Assembly (NCBI GenBank): GCA_002731315.1
Contig: PCBG01000010.1
Location: 85,032-93,335 of the forward strand
Direction of reading: 5' to 3'
Source of the DNA: Rhodospirillaceae bacterium
GTDB lineage: Bacteria > Pseudomonadota > Alphaproteobacteria > Puniceispirillales > Puniceispirillaceae
Length of the DNA: 8,304 bases
Shown here: positions 1 to 8,116 of the stretch, piece by piece
Layout of the letters: each line of letters begins with the position of its first letter
Numbering within the stretch: the first letter of the stretch is position 1
Position numbers and translations under genes: made by a program
The notes under the pieces: model-generated
Told to the model about the DNA's origin: nothing
The model's input: the letters and a program-made list of their open reading frames with translations, nothing else
The model's database searches: none

Positions 1-1151
1 GTGCGTTTCCAGATCAAATCATAAAGACGTGCCTGGTCGTGGTCGAGATAGCTGCTCAGCGTATTGGGTGCGCGCTTTGCATCGGTGGGGCGGATCGCTT
101 CATGCGCTTCTTGTGCATTGGCGGCGGCGGCGCGATAAGCACGCGGTGTCGATGGCAGATATTGATTGCCAAAGCGCTGGCCAATCTCGTTGCGCACAGC
201 GCCGATCGCCTCGTTGCCAAGCTGCACACCATCGGTGCGCATATAGGTTATCAGGCCGGTTGTTTCTGACCCAATATTTATTCCCTCATACAGCTTCTGC
301 GCCACCTGCATGGTCCGGCTGGCTGAAAAGCCGAGCTTTCGTGATGCTTCCTGCTGCAGAGTAGAGGTGGTGAAAGGCGGTTTCGGATTCTCGCGGACGC
401 GTTTGGTCTGGATATCGGCAACGCGCAGCGCCTCGGCCTCGATCTTGCCCGTTGCGGCAATGGCCATCGCCTCGTCGGACAGATCGTGCTTGGCTAGTTT
501 CTTGCCGTCGAGATGCGTCAGCCGAGCGGTAAAATTCCGACCATCGGCTTTACCCAGCTCGGCTTCGACCGTCCAGTATTCCTGAGGAAAAAAAGCTTCA
601 ATCTCTGCCTCGCGCTCGCAGATCAGCCGCAGGGTAACAGACTGTACACGGCCAGCTGATCGTGCGCCTGGCAATTTTCGCCACAGAACAGGCGAGATCG
701 AAAATCCGACCAGATAATCCAGTGCTCGTCGCGCTCGATAAGCGTCGATCAGTTCCATATCGAGCTGACGTGGCTGTTCCATCGCGGCCAAGATGGCGCT
801 TGATGTCACCTCATTGAAAACCACGCGATCAACCGATTTGTCTTTGATCAGTCCCCGGTCCTGCAAAAGTTCAAGGACATGCCAGCTGATGGCTTCGCCT
901 TCCCGGTCAGGGTCCGTCGCCAATATAAGCCTGTCGGCTCCGCGCAGGGCGCGTGTGATTTCGTTTAGGCGTTTTTCCGACCCATTCGACACCTGCCATT
1001 TCATGGCAAAGTTAGCATCTGGATCGACAGATCCGTCTTTGCTCGGTAGATCACAGACATGCCCGTATGAAGCCAGCACTGTATAATCATCACCTAGGTA
1101 ACGATTGATGGTCTTTGCTTTTGCTGGAGATTCGACGATGACGAGTTTCAT
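1..1151 (-). CDS. topA: DNA topoisomerase I, N-terminal 383 residues (cut by the left window edge)
   Basis: Type IA topoisomerase that relaxes negatively supercoiled DNA by a transient single-strand break, working in the nucleoid against gyrase. Reading from 1151 downward gives an open frame of 383 codons that runs off the window. It begins MKLVIVESPAKAKTI, the classic Toprim start with catalytic Glu8. The Toprim acidic triad DPDREGE lies at 80-86 (D80, D82, E84). FNEVT is at 112-116 and the SAGRVQSVTLRLICEREAEI stretch at about 165-184. The active-site tyrosine is Y303 in GLITYMRTDG, followed by EAHEAIRPTD at 348-357. The C-terminal part and zinc ribbons lie outside the window. The start is set by the family N-terminus and by AGGA seven bases upstream of the ATG. 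It is the last gene of the minus-strand cluster and is separated from plsY by 169 nt that hold a dprA remnant. Identification is secure from family motifs. Confidence 0.98.
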   Translation of the reverse strand, partial: MKLVIVESPAKAKTINRYLGDDYTVLASYGHVCDLPSKDGSVDPDANFAMKWQVSNGSEKRLNEITRALRGADRLILATDPDREGEAISWHVLELLQDRGLIKDKSVDRVVFNEVTSSAILAAMEQPRQLDMELIDAYRARRALDYLVGFSISPVLWRKLPGARSAGRVQSVTLRLICEREAEIEAFFPQEYWTVEAELGKADGRNFTARLTHLDGKKLAKHDLSDEAMAIAATGKIEAEALRVADIQTKRVRENPKPPFTTSTLQQEASRKLGFSASRTMQVAQKLYEGINIGSETTGLITYMRTDGVQLGNEAIGAVRNEIGQRFGNQYLPSTPRAYRAAAANAQEAHEAIRPTDAKRAPNTLSSYLDHDQARLYDLIWKR

Positions 1152-1177
1152 GAACGGTCCTGACGCTGAGCACTCCG

Positions 1178-1206
1178 CAAATAGTATGGAATTTGTGATT
1201 TGTCAA
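1178..1206 (-). promoter_or_regulatory. Possible topA promoter
   Basis: On the minus strand a perfect TTGACA (1206-1201) is followed after 17 nt by TATTTG (1183-1178), a poor -10 match (3 of 6). TACTAT at 1186-1181 is a better hexamer but only 14 nt away. It lies just before the topA start, in a locally AT-rich patch. It would give topA its own start site after the loss of dprA. This is a motif reading only and is weak. Confidence 0.25.
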
Positions 1207-1221
1207 AGCCGGGGCTGAAAT

Positions 1222-1311
1222 TCATCCTGAAGCGCCACAATTCGCGATGCGACAAATCGGGTTGCCATGATGGCGGCTGATGCGGCCGGCAAGTCCCCGC
1301 TCGAGGATGGC
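1222..1311 (-). pseudogene. dprA: Remnant of the dprA C-terminus
   Basis: Between plsY and topA the minus strand encodes, from 1311 down to a TGA at 1224-1222, a peptide beginning AILERGLAGRISRHHGNPIC and continuing RIANCGASG. From memory of the family, alphaproteobacterial DprA proteins end in a winged-helix tail of the form LLELELAGRxxRHPGNRVxxI. The remnant aligns without gaps over ILE..LAGR.SRH.GN, and this is also the position dprA usually holds in this gene order. DprA loads RecA on incoming single-stranded DNA during natural transformation. Only the last 30 or so codons of a gene of about 1.1 kb remain. The Rossmann-fold core and any start codon are missing, so no working product is expected. 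The remnant happens to be in frame with plsY, starting nine nucleotides past its stop. The short match was made by eye; a chance match cannot be excluded. Confidence 0.65.
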
Positions 1312-1320
1312 TAAACAGAA

Positions 1321-1920
1321 TTATTTGTCGCCAATACGGGTTTCGGTGCCGGTTAGCAGCCGGCCGATATTCTGGTGGTGGCGTGCCCAGCTGAGTGCGC
1401 TCATCAACAGCACAGCGATAGCAATCTGAACGTCAAGGCCTAGCGAGAAACCAGCGACGCTGCACCCAAGGGTGGCAAAAAGCGCCGCCAGCGACGAATA
1501 GCGAGTGACCGCTGCTGTCCCCAGCCACAGCAAGACAAAGACAATACCAAGCCGGATATCAAAAGCGGCGAAAACGGCTAGATTGGTTGCGATGCCTTTG
1601 CCGCCCTGAAATTTCAACCAGACTGGGAAACAATGGCCGATGACGCTTGTCACGCCAGCAATGGCGATCAGCACTGGCGCCCCGCCGGCAAGGGTGACAG
1701 CCAAGACCACCGCGGCACCTTTTCCGGCATCCCCGCCTAGCGTGAGAGCGGCCAACAACTTATTGCCGGTGCGCAGCACATTTGTAGCCCCGATATTGCC
1801 GCTACCAATATGCCGGATGTCACCGACGCCTGCGAGGCGCGTCACAACAAGACCAAAGGGGATTGAGCCGGCGAGATAAGCAAGGATGAGGATGGGCACA
1901 GGGGACAGCAAGATATCCAT
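1321..1920 (-). CDS. plsY: Glycerol-3-phosphate acyltransferase PlsY (acyl-phosphate dependent)
   Basis: Integral inner-membrane enzyme that transfers an acyl chain from acyl-phosphate (made by PlsX) to position 1 of sn-glycerol-3-phosphate, giving lysophosphatidate, the first step of phospholipid synthesis. The 199-residue product has the family's usual length and about five to seven hydrophobic segments. All three conserved loops are visible: SIPFG at 19-23 with GSGNIGATNVLR at 39-50, then LKFQGGKGIAT at 102-112, and RHHQNIGRLLTGTETRIG near the end (180-197). The standard family ending shows that the 3' end is intact despite the neighbouring deletion. The start codon lies 5 nt after the pyrC stop, with GAGG about ten bases upstream inside the end of pyrC, so translation is probably coupled. 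Membrane segments were judged by eye. Confidence 0.97.
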   Translation of the reverse strand: MDILLSPVPILILAYLAGSIPFGLVVTRLAGVGDIRHIGSGNIGATNVLRTGNKLLAALTLGGDAGKGAAVVLAVTLAGGAPVLIAIAGVTSVIGHCFPVWLKFQGGKGIATNLAVFAAFDIRLGIVFVLLWLGTAAVTRYSSLAALFATLGCSVAGFSLGLDVQIAIAVLLMSALSWARHHQNIGRLLTGTETRIGDK

Positions 1921-1925
1921 GATGT

Positions 1926-3206
1926 TTACGCCTCGAATGCCGGCACGCCATTGACCCAGGTGGCCAGAACGCGGCCCTGAACCGGCATTCCCTCAAAAGG
2001 TGTTATGCGCGATGATGAAGCAAAATCGGCCCCGCAGATGATGAAGCTGCCATCGGGATCAAATAGCACTAGATCAGCCGCGACGCCTGGTATCAGCGCG
2101 CCGCCGTCGAGATCGAGAATGTTTGCCGGTGCGAGACTCAGCATTTCCATTGCCCGCAGCATTGTGAGATGGCCCTGGTGAACAAGGGACAGGGTCAGGG
2201 CCAGCAATGTATCAACACCGGATGCTCCTGGTTGCGACGGTCCAAATGGCTGGGCCTTGGCATCACCATCTACCGGCACATGGTCAGATGCAATGGCATC
2301 AATGGTGCCATCCGCTAGTGCGGCGATGATAGCCTGACGGTCATCTTCAGAGCGCAGAGGTGGCAATAGCTTGAATGCCGTATCATAGGTGCTGACCGCC
2401 ATTTCGTTCAGCAGGAAATAGGGCGGTGCCGTGTCAGCAGTCACGGGTAGGCCTTCATCCTTTGCACGGCGCAAAGAATCGATGGCCGCGCGGGTCGATA
2501 TATGTGCGACGTGATAGCGGGCACCTGTCATGCGGACGAGATGCAGGTCGCGGTCGATAATCATGGCCTCAGCCTCTGCTGGCGCACCGATCAGCCCTAG
2601 CCGGGTCGACGTCTCGCTTTCATTCATTTCGCCGGCACCGGTCAGATGGTGATCCTCGCAATGCTGCACAAAAGGACGATCGAGCATCGCGCTGTAAGCT
2701 AGAAGGCGGCGCATCACTAACGCATCCATGATGCATTGCGTTCCGTTAGAAAACCCTACAGCCCCGGCATCTGCCATCATGCCAAGTTCTGCCATAGCCT
2801 TGCCATGCAGTTTCCGGGTGGCAGCCCCATAAAGCCGCAGCCGCGCTCCGCCGATGCGGGTTGCGCGCAAGGACATACTGTCAATCATGCTGGCATCATC
2901 AATGACAGGTTTGGCATCGGGAAGCGCGACAATTGTTGAGATGCCACCAGACACAGCCGCATGCAAAAGGGTATGTAGATCTTCTAGGTGCTCAGTGCCT
3001 GGATCGGCGCTCTGTACGCGCATGTCCACAAGGCCAGGGGCGAGGCATGCTCCCTTGCAGTCAATGGTATCTGACGCCTCGGATGATGGGATGTCGCCCG
3101 CACCGGCAGCCAGAATTACCCCATCCTCGATCAGGACATGCCCGGTTGTGTCCAGCGCCTGCGCCGGATCGAGAAGTCGTGCGTTTGTGAACAGAATGCG
3201 CGTCAT
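1926..3206 (-). CDS. pyrC: Dihydroorotase-like protein, probably non-catalytic partner of PyrB (PyrC'/PyrX type)
   Basis: Amidohydrolase-fold protein of 426 residues, homologous to type I dihydroorotase. The signature for binding the catalytic zinc, DxHxH, reads D61-M-R63-V-Q65 here, so both histidines are gone. Other ligand regions persist: HCED at 182-185, H235 in VAHIST, and SDHVP at 307-311 with D308 and H309. [13 protein letters not shown] (327-339) matches the usual GxxGxE region. In Pseudomonas and many Alphaproteobacteria, such inactive homologues form the scaffold of a PyrB dodecamer, needed for stable aspartate carbamoyltransferase. That role is inferred here. True dihydroorotase activity would then come from a separate gene outside the window. 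The ATG at 3206 overlaps the pyrB stop (ATGA). The frame opens 13 codons further upstream, but that extension lies in pyrB and has no family resemblance. The upstream ribosome site is weak, fitting coupled translation. Confidence 0.93.
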   Translation of the reverse strand: MTRILFTNARLLDPAQALDTTGHVLIEDGVILAAGAGDIPSSEASDTIDCKGACLAPGLVDMRVQSADPGTEHLEDLHTLLHAAVSGGISTIVALPDAKPVIDDASMIDSMSLRATRIGGARLRLYGAATRKLHGKAMAELGMMADAGAVGFSNGTQCIMDALVMRRLLAYSAMLDRPFVQHCEDHHLTGAGEMNESETSTRLGLIGAPAEAEAMIIDRDLHLVRMTGARYHVAHISTRAAIDSLRRAKDEGLPVTADTAPPYFLLNEMAVSTYDTAFKLLPPLRSEDDRQAIIAALADGTIDAIASDHVPVDGDAKAQPFGPSQPGASGVDTLLALTLSLVHQGHLTMLRAMEMLSLAPANILDLDGGALIPGVAADLVLFDPDGSFIICGADFASSSRITPFEGMPVQGRVLATWVNGVPAFEA

Positions 3207-4231
3207 TTTCTTGATCCGCCGGTAGTCCCGAGCGCCTCGAGGCACGCCATGCGGGCCGCTACGCCAATTTCTACCTGCGTGCGGATCAGGCTTTTTTCGA
3301 CATCATCTGCAGTGGCTGAATCAATTTCCACTCCGCGGTTCATAGGCCCGGGATGCATGATCAGCGCATTCGGTGCCGCGCGCATCAGCTTCGTGCGGTC
3401 CAGCCCGAATAAATTGAAATATTCCCGCTGTGATGGGGTTTCGGTGCCTTCCATCCGCTCAGTCTGCAGGCGCAGCATCATCACTATGTCCGCGTCGCGG
3501 ATGCCAGCCTCGAGATCGGTAAAAATCTCTACCCCCATCATGTCAATGGCGGCTGGTAACAAGGTTGGTGGACAAACAAGGCGAAGCTCGGCGCCCAATG
3601 TTCCAAGCAGATGGATATTGGATCGTGCCACGCGGCTGTTGGCGATATCGCCACAAATGGCGATTTTCAGCCCCTGGATCCGTCCCACCCGACGCTTTAT
3701 TGTCAGCGCGTCCAGTAATGCTTGTGTCGGATGTTCATGACGCCCGTCACCGGCATTGATCACCGCAGCGTCAACATGTTGGCTGAGCAGTTTGGCGGCG
3801 CCGGAACAATGATGCCTTAACACTAGTATGTGCGGATGCATGGCGTTCAGCGTGGTGGCGGTGTCCAACAGCGTTTCGCCTTTTTTTACCGACGATCCGG
3901 CCACATTGATATTTAAAACTGACCCGCCAAGATGTTTTGCTGCCAGTTCAAAGGACACACGCGTGCGGGTCGAATTTTCAAAGAAGAGATTGATAATGGT
4001 GCGGCCACGCAACCGGTCGGAATAGGGGGGTGGCGGAACCGCGTCGGACTGTATCAGATCGGCAAACATGTCGCCGCGGTCAATCAATGCCATGATCTCG
4101 ATTGGGGACAGACCCTCAATCCCGAGAAGATGGCGATGTGAAAGGGAAACAGGGGTTCCGGAACCGGCTTCCGATGCATCAGCTGGCGTCTTGTGCATCC
4201 CAGGAGCGCCCGTCTTTGACTGTTCTGTCAT
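3203..4231 (-). CDS. pyrB: Aspartate carbamoyltransferase catalytic subunit
   Basis: Cytosolic enzyme that joins carbamoyl phosphate and aspartate to give N-carbamoyl-aspartate, the committed step of pyrimidine synthesis. The 342 residues show the carbamoyl-phosphate site [12 protein letters not shown] (84-95), the mobile-loop lysines in [13 protein letters not shown] (113-125), [18 protein letters not shown] (161-178), and the aspartate-site loops MMLRLQTER (251-259) and [10 protein letters not shown] (293-302). The family core begins near [11 protein letters not shown] (32-42). About 30 polar residues precede it, longer than usual for alphaproteobacterial PyrB. The ATG at 4231 has no good ribosome site, and Met12 (ATG at 4198) is an alternative start. 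In Pseudomonas an N-terminal PyrB extension takes part in nucleotide control; whether this one does is unknown. It overlaps pyrC by four bases, supporting a PyrB-PyrC' complex, and lies 64 nt downstream of ruvX. No pyrI is present. Confidence 0.97.
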   Translation of the reverse strand: MTEQSKTGAPGMHKTPADASEAGSGTPVSLSHRHLLGIEGLSPIEIMALIDRGDMFADLIQSDAVPPPPYSDRLRGRTIINLFFENSTRTRVSFELAAKHLGGSVLNINVAGSSVKKGETLLDTATTLNAMHPHILVLRHHCSGAAKLLSQHVDAAVINAGDGRHEHPTQALLDALTIKRRVGRIQGLKIAICGDIANSRVARSNIHLLGTLGAELRLVCPPTLLPAAIDMMGVEIFTDLEAGIRDADIVMMLRLQTERMEGTETPSQREYFNLFGLDRTKLMRAAPNALIMHPGPMNRGVEIDSATADDVEKSLIRTQVEIGVAARMACLEALGTTGGSRK

Positions 4232-4295
4232 TAGGCCAGCTTTTTAACAAGGACCGTGGTGTCCGTCCAGCGATATCATGTCGGCGTGTACGCAG

Positions 4296-4766
4296 TCAGC
4301 CTGCTGCATGATCAATAAGGTCAAGCGCCGACTGTAAAATCCAAGCGGCGGCCAGCGCATCCCGCCGTTCGGCCCGCCGAGCGCGTGTCATATCAGCGCT
4401 CAGCATCGCGGATTCGACCGCCTGTGTGGATAGGCGTTCATCCATAAACGCAATCGGCATATCACGAATCCGCAACATCGCATGCGCGAAATCGCGGGTG
4501 GAGTCACAGCGTGGGCCCTCACTGCCATCCATATTGACAGGCCAGCCAATGACCATCCCGCCAACCCCTTCGGTGGTACAAAGAGTAAACATCTCTTCGG
4601 CATCGACGGTAAATTTGCGTCGCCAAATGACCTTCAGTGGACTCGCCACCGCAAGGTGACCATCCGAAATAGCAAGGCCAATGGTCTTTTTGCCAACATC
4701 CAGCCCCAGCAGGCGTTGCCGTGCCAAAAGCACCGTTTTAATGTCGTTAAGCTTGCAGATCGCCAT
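4296..4766 (-). CDS. ruvX: Putative Holliday junction resolvase RuvX (YqgF family)
   Basis: A 156-residue RNase H-fold protein. Family members are described as pre-16S rRNA 5'-end nucleases and as putative Holliday junction resolvases; the sequence does not say which role dominates. Motifs run in order: RLLGLDVGKKTIGLAISD (18-35) with catalytic Asp23, GWPVNMDGSEGPRC (74-87), FMDERLST (107-114) with the conserved DE pair, and RRDALAAAWILQSALD (134-149) with the third acidic residue D136. GWP stands where most relatives have GLP. The reading frame stays open upstream to 5258, but that stretch is antisense to gatC and low in family likeness. ATG at 4766 gives the usual N-terminus, about 18 residues before RLLGLD, and has GGAAG eleven bases upstream. 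It is the first gene of the leftward cluster and starts back-to-back with gatC. Confidence 0.95.
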   Translation of the reverse strand: MAICKLNDIKTVLLARQRLLGLDVGKKTIGLAISDGHLAVASPLKVIWRRKFTVDAEEMFTLCTTEGVGGMVIGWPVNMDGSEGPRCDSTRDFAHAMLRIRDMPIAFMDERLSTQAVESAMLSADMTRARRAERRDALAAAWILQSALDLIDHAAG

Positions 4767-4821
4767 ATGCGGTGATACTTCCAACACATCATTTTTTATT
4801 AACAGCACAAAGCACAGCGCT
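4767..4821. promoter_or_regulatory. Divergent intergenic region between ruvX and gatC
   Basis: Only 55 nt separate the two start codons, and the leftward cluster and the gatCAB operon must both be driven from here or from inside the flanking genes. The gap is AT-rich, including ATTTTTTATTAA at 4791-4802. For the rightward unit a candidate is TTGCAG (4753-4758, inside ruvX) with GATACT (4774-4779) at a short 15-nt spacing. I see no convincing pair for the leftward unit, nor any operator or riboswitch. The divergent layout is certain; the elements are tentative. Confidence 0.4.
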
Positions 4822-5109
4822 ATGTCGGTTGACAAGACCACCGTTGCCAAAATTGCACGGCTCGCCCGCATCCATGTTCCTGAGGATCGGCAAGAACAAC
4901 TTGCCGTTGAACTTAATGGTATCCTCGACTGGATTGCCGAACTAGACGAGGTGGAAACAGAAAATGTGGAACCGTTGGCAAGTGTCACCGGCCACGGATT
5001 GCCGCGCCGCGCCGATGCGGTCACGGACGGTAACCGAGCCGATGAAGTGCTGGCTAATGTGCCGGAAACGGCAAGCGGGTTCTTTGTTGTCCCGAAGGTG
5101 GTGGAATAA
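4822..5109 (+). CDS. gatC: Aspartyl/glutamyl-tRNA amidotransferase subunit C
   Basis: Small subunit of GatCAB that wraps around the GatA-GatB interface and stabilises the complex. The product has 95 residues, the normal size. Family features are the helical start [18 protein letters not shown] (2-19), [20 protein letters not shown] (30-49), the PLASVTGH turn (51-58), the [11 protein letters not shown] segment (60-70), and the ending [11 protein letters not shown] (85-95), which matches the usual FxVPKVIE. The start at 4822 is set by homology. The frame continues upstream to 4681, but that part is antisense to ruvX and unlike GatC. No clear Shine-Dalgarno sequence lies before this ATG, so translation may start weakly or from a short leader. 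The stop overlaps the gatA start (TAATG). Confidence 0.96.
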   Translation: MSVDKTTVAKIARLARIHVPEDRQEQLAVELNGILDWIAELDEVETENVEPLASVTGHGLPRRADAVTDGNRADEVLANVPETASGFFVVPKVVE

Positions 5110-6590
5110 TGTCTGATATCCTGTCCCTGACGGCCACCGAGGCCCGAGCTGCATTGGACAAGCGTGACCTGTCGGCTGTTGAATTGGCTAGCGCCTATAT
5201 TGGCGCGATCGAGGCAACAGCCGCGCTGAATAACTATGTGGCAGTGACTGCTGACCATGCGCTGGAGATGGCTGCGCAGTCTGACGCCCGCATTGCCGAC
5301 GGGTCGGCGGGTCTAATTGAAGGCATCCCGGTTGGTGTCAAGGATCTTTTTTGCACAGCTGGGTTTGCCAGTACCGCCTGTTCGCGGATTCTGAGCGGTT
5401 TTATACCCACTTATGAAAGTACGGTCACAGCCAATATTTGGAATGCCGGCGGCGTTATGCTTGGCAAGCTGAATTGTGATGAATTTGCGATGGGTTCTGG
5501 CAATGAAACAAGCACTTTCGGGCCGGCGGTTAATCCGTGGCAGGCCGCAGACGGCGCTGATCTAGTGCCAGGGGGATCGTCCGGAGGGTCTGCGGCTGCG
5601 GTGGCGGGGCGTTCAGCCCTTCTGGCTACCGGCACGGACACCGGCGGTTCCATTCGCCAGCCAGCAGCGTTCTGCGGGGTTGTAGGGCTAAAGCCGACTT
5701 ATGGTCGCTGTTCGCGCTGGGGCATTGTGGCCTTTGCCAGCTCGTTGGATCAGGCGGGACCTTTCAGCCGCACCGTGGCTGACAACGCGCTAATGATGCA
5801 GGTGATGGCAAGCCACGATCCTCGTGACTCCACATCTGCAGACGAGACTATGCCAGACCTGACAGCCGCACTCGACAGGGGTGTGAAAGGAATGAGGATC
5901 GGTGTGCCTTCCGAATATGTGATGGATGGTATGGACAGCGAGATGGTTGTGCTGTGGGAACGGGGACAGGTATGGCTGCGTGATGCCGGCGCCGAACTGG
6001 TCGAAATTTCCTTGCCGCATACAAAATATGCACTGCCTACCTATTACATCATCGCGCCGGCAGAAGCATCTTCCAATCTCGCGCGCTATGACGGCGTGCG
6101 CTACGGATTGCGCGTTGAGGCGGATTCGCTAGATGACATGTATAGCGCAACTCGGGCCGCTGGATTTGGCGAAGAAGTGCAGCGGCGAATTATGATTGGC
6201 ACTTACGTATTGTCGGCTGGCTATTATGACGCCTATTACCTGAAGGCGCAGCGCGTGCGCCGGTTGATTAAGGATGATTTCGACACTGCTTTCCAATCGG
6301 TCGACGCCATTCTGACCCCGGCGACGCCGACGGCCGCCTTTCCCGTCGGCCGCAAGGTTGTCGATCCGGTGACGAATTTCCTGAATGATGTGTTCACAGT
6401 ACCGGCGAATCTGGCCGGATTGCCAGGCATGTCGTTGCCGGCCGGGCTGAATGCCGAGGGGTTGCCGCTTGGGCTGCAAGTGCTGGCACGCGCGTTTGAT
6501 GAGGCCACACTTTACAGTGTAGGGCGCGTGATCGAGGATGCCGCCGGCTTTTCCACATTAGCGCCGCGCCGCGCAGGAGGAGCAGCATGA
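5109..6590 (+). CDS. gatA: Aspartyl/glutamyl-tRNA amidotransferase subunit A (glutaminase)
   Basis: Amidase-signature subunit that releases ammonia from glutamine (or asparagine) and passes it through the complex to the misacylated Glu-tRNA(Gln) or Asp-tRNA(Asn) held by GatB. The 493-residue product is full length. The Ser-cisSer-Lys triad is readable: K78 in [10 protein letters not shown], cis-S157 in [13 protein letters not shown] (154-166), and nucleophile S181 in [11 protein letters not shown] (176-186). [19 protein letters not shown] (188-206) and [14 protein letters not shown] (212-225) follow. [16 protein letters not shown], near residues 376-391, and the late [16 protein letters not shown] block are family hallmarks. 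The ATG at 5109 shares its A with the gatC stop codon, and the gene ends with an ATGA overlap into gatB. The three subunits are therefore probably made in balanced amounts by translational coupling. Confidence 0.98.
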   Translation: MSDILSLTATEARAALDKRDLSAVELASAYIGAIEATAALNNYVAVTADHALEMAAQSDARIADGSAGLIEGIPVGVKDLFCTAGFASTACSRILSGFIPTYESTVTANIWNAGGVMLGKLNCDEFAMGSGNETSTFGPAVNPWQAADGADLVPGGSSGGSAAAVAGRSALLATGTDTGGSIRQPAAFCGVVGLKPTYGRCSRWGIVAFASSLDQAGPFSRTVADNALMMQVMASHDPRDSTSADETMPDLTAALDRGVKGMRIGVPSEYVMDGMDSEMVVLWERGQVWLRDAGAELVEISLPHTKYALPTYYIIAPAEASSNLARYDGVRYGLRVEADSLDDMYSATRAAGFGEEVQRRIMIGTYVLSAGYYDAYYLKAQRVRRLIKDDFDTAFQSVDAILTPATPTAAFPVGRKVVDPVTNFLNDVFTVPANLAGLPGMSLPAGLNAEGLPLGLQVLARAFDEATLYSVGRVIEDAAGFSTLAPRRAGGAA

Positions 6591-8041
6591 GTAATCTTGT
6601 CAAAGGCCGCACTGGCGAATGGGAAGTGGTGATCGGGCTGGAGGTGCATGCGCAGGTCCAGTCTAGCGCCAAGCTGTTTTCCGGCGCGCCAACCGCTTTT
6701 GGTGCCGAACCAAACGCCAATGTCAGCCTTGTTGATGCAGCCATGCCGGGCATGCTTCCGGTGATCAATCAGGAATGTGTTGATCAGGCTGTGCGGACCG
6801 GGCTGGGCCTAAATGCCGAGATAAATCTGGTCAGCGTGTTTGACCGCAAGAACTATTTTTATGCTGATCTGCCGCAGGGTTATCAGATCAGCCAGTACAA
6901 GCAGCCAATTGTGGGTGAGGGGGTGTTGCGCCTCGATATGCCCGACGGCACAACGCGCGAGGTCGGGATTGAACGACTGCATCTGGAGCAGGATGCCGGC
7001 AAGTCGATGCATGATCAGCATCCGTCAAAAAGCTATATCGATCTCAATCGCACAGGCGTGGCATTGATGGAGATCGTGTCCAAGCCGGACATGCGTTCTG
7101 CCGCTGAGGCCGCAGCCTATGTACGCAAACTACGGTCAATCCTTCGCTATCTCGGTACCTGTGACGGCAATATGGAAGAAGGCTCGCTGCGTGCCGATGT
7201 GAATGTTTCAGTGCGCCGGCCAGGTGCGGATTTCGGCACACGTACCGAAACCAAGAACCTGAATTCAATGCGCTTTATCCAGCAGGCGATCGATTACGAG
7301 GTGGTCCGCCAGATCGAAATTATTGAGGATGGTGGCGAGATTGACCAGGAAACGCGGCTGTTCGATACCGGCACCGGTACCACGAGGGCGATGCGGTCAA
7401 AGGAAGACGCACATGATTATCGTTATTTCCCCGATCCCGACCTGCTGCCACTGGTGATTGACGCAGAAGAGGTGGTCGCGCTTAAGGCCGCGCTGCCAGA
7501 ACTGCCGGATGCCATCAGGGACCGTCTGACAATTGAATATGGCCTATCGGCCTATGATGCAGCGGTGATTACGGAAGAACGCGAGACAGCCGCTTATTAC
7601 GAGGCGGCCAGCGCTGGGCGCGACCGCAAGCTAGTTGCCAACTGGATGACGGTTGAACTGTTTGGCGCGCTGAACAAGTCCGGACAGGCGCTGGCCGCGT
7701 GTCAAGTTGCGCCAGACGCGCTTGGCGGGTTGGTCGAGCTGATTGAGGATGGCACTATTTCCGGCAAGATTGCCAAGGAGGTCTTTGCTGAGATGTTTGA
7801 GAGTGGCCAATATGCGGCTGCAATCGTCAAGGAGAGGGGCCTTAAGCAGGTGTCTGACAGTGGCGCAATTGAATCGATGATTGACGAGGTGATTGCCGCG
7901 AATGCCGACAAGGTCGCGGAATATCGCGGTGGTAAGGACAAGCTGTTCGGCTTTTTCGTTGGACAGATAATGAAAGCCTCCAAGGGGCAGGCCAACCCGG
8001 GCATGGTCAACCAACTGCTGCGCCCCAAACTGGACGGCTGA
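6587..8041 (+). CDS. gatB: Aspartyl/glutamyl-tRNA amidotransferase subunit B
   Basis: tRNA-binding and kinase subunit of GatCAB. It phosphorylates the side-chain carboxylate of Glu or Asp on the misacylated tRNA, then amidates it with ammonia from GatA. The 484 residues have the full domain set: the cradle domain with [20 protein letters not shown] (13-32), [19 protein letters not shown] (86-104), [13 protein letters not shown] (131-143), [19 protein letters not shown] (150-168), [17 protein letters not shown] (194-210), [19 protein letters not shown] (217-235), and [20 protein letters not shown] (266-285), then a helical linker and the YqeY-like tail (about 335-484) that grips the tRNA elbow. 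A strong AGGAGG (6575-6580) sits six bases before the ATG, inside the end of gatA. It is the best ribosome site in the window. Presence of GatCAB suggests that glutaminyl- and/or asparaginyl-tRNA synthetase is missing in this organism, which cannot be checked here. Confidence 0.98.
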   Translation: MSNLVKGRTGEWEVVIGLEVHAQVQSSAKLFSGAPTAFGAEPNANVSLVDAAMPGMLPVINQECVDQAVRTGLGLNAEINLVSVFDRKNYFYADLPQGYQISQYKQPIVGEGVLRLDMPDGTTREVGIERLHLEQDAGKSMHDQHPSKSYIDLNRTGVALMEIVSKPDMRSAAEAAAYVRKLRSILRYLGTCDGNMEEGSLRADVNVSVRRPGADFGTRTETKNLNSMRFIQQAIDYEVVRQIEIIEDGGEIDQETRLFDTGTGTTRAMRSKEDAHDYRYFPDPDLLPLVIDAEEVVALKAALPELPDAIRDRLTIEYGLSAYDAAVITEERETAAYYEAASAGRDRKLVANWMTVELFGALNKSGQALAACQVAPDALGGLVELIEDGTISGKIAKEVFAEMFESGQYAAAIVKERGLKQVSDSGAIESMIDEVIAANADKVAEYRGGKDKLFGFFVGQIMKASKGQANPGMVNQLLRPKLDG

Positions 8042-8068
8042 CGGGGCGTGCCGCTGTTGACGCCAAAA

Positions 8069-8083
8069 CCTGCCAATGGCGGG
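8069..8083 (+). terminator. Weak hairpin after gatB
   Basis: CCTGCC (8069-8074) can pair with GGCGGG (8078-8083) around an AAT loop, including one T-G wobble, 28 nt after the gatB stop. An overlapping alternative pairs CGCCA (8061-8065) with TGGCG (8077-8081). No run of T follows, only mixed AT-rich sequence, so efficient Rho-independent termination is doubtful. It is the only hairpin I see between gatB and the tRNA gene. Confidence 0.25.
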
Positions 8084-8116
8084 TCGATATATCATTTCGA
8101 TTTGACAATTTCCGGT

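Noticed and set aside
29..1086. Several plus-strand open frames (for example 29-364, 310-585, 793-1086) opposite topA
   Set aside because: The minus strand here is an unbroken topA frame with all family motifs; the plus-strand frames have no recognisable domain and are explained by composition.
1267..1277. Small inverted repeat GCCAT-G-ATGGC after plsY as a possible terminator
   Set aside because: The stem is only 5 bp with a one-base centre, cannot fold into a hairpin of useful loop size, and has no T tract.
3138..3740. A 200-codon plus-strand open frame opposite the pyrB-pyrC junction
   Set aside because: It is antisense to two clear genes, rich in Arg/Ser with no recognisable domain, and has no plausible ribosome site.
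4154..4165. Perfect 12-bp palindrome GGTTCCGGAACC
   Set aside because: It lies within the pyrB N-terminal coding region (Gly-Ser-Gly-Thr codons), is single-copy as far as I can see, and is far from a start site; probably coincidental.
4681..4821. Upstream extension of the gatC frame
   Set aside because: It is antisense to ruvX and unlike GatC; the family N-terminus begins at 4822.
4767..5258. Upstream extension of the ruvX frame (open without stop to 5258, giving 320 residues) opposite gatC and the start of gatA
   Set aside because: The added residues are antisense to well-supported gatC, show low-complexity Ser/Arg composition, and RuvX proteins are about 150 residues long with the N-terminus found at 4766.
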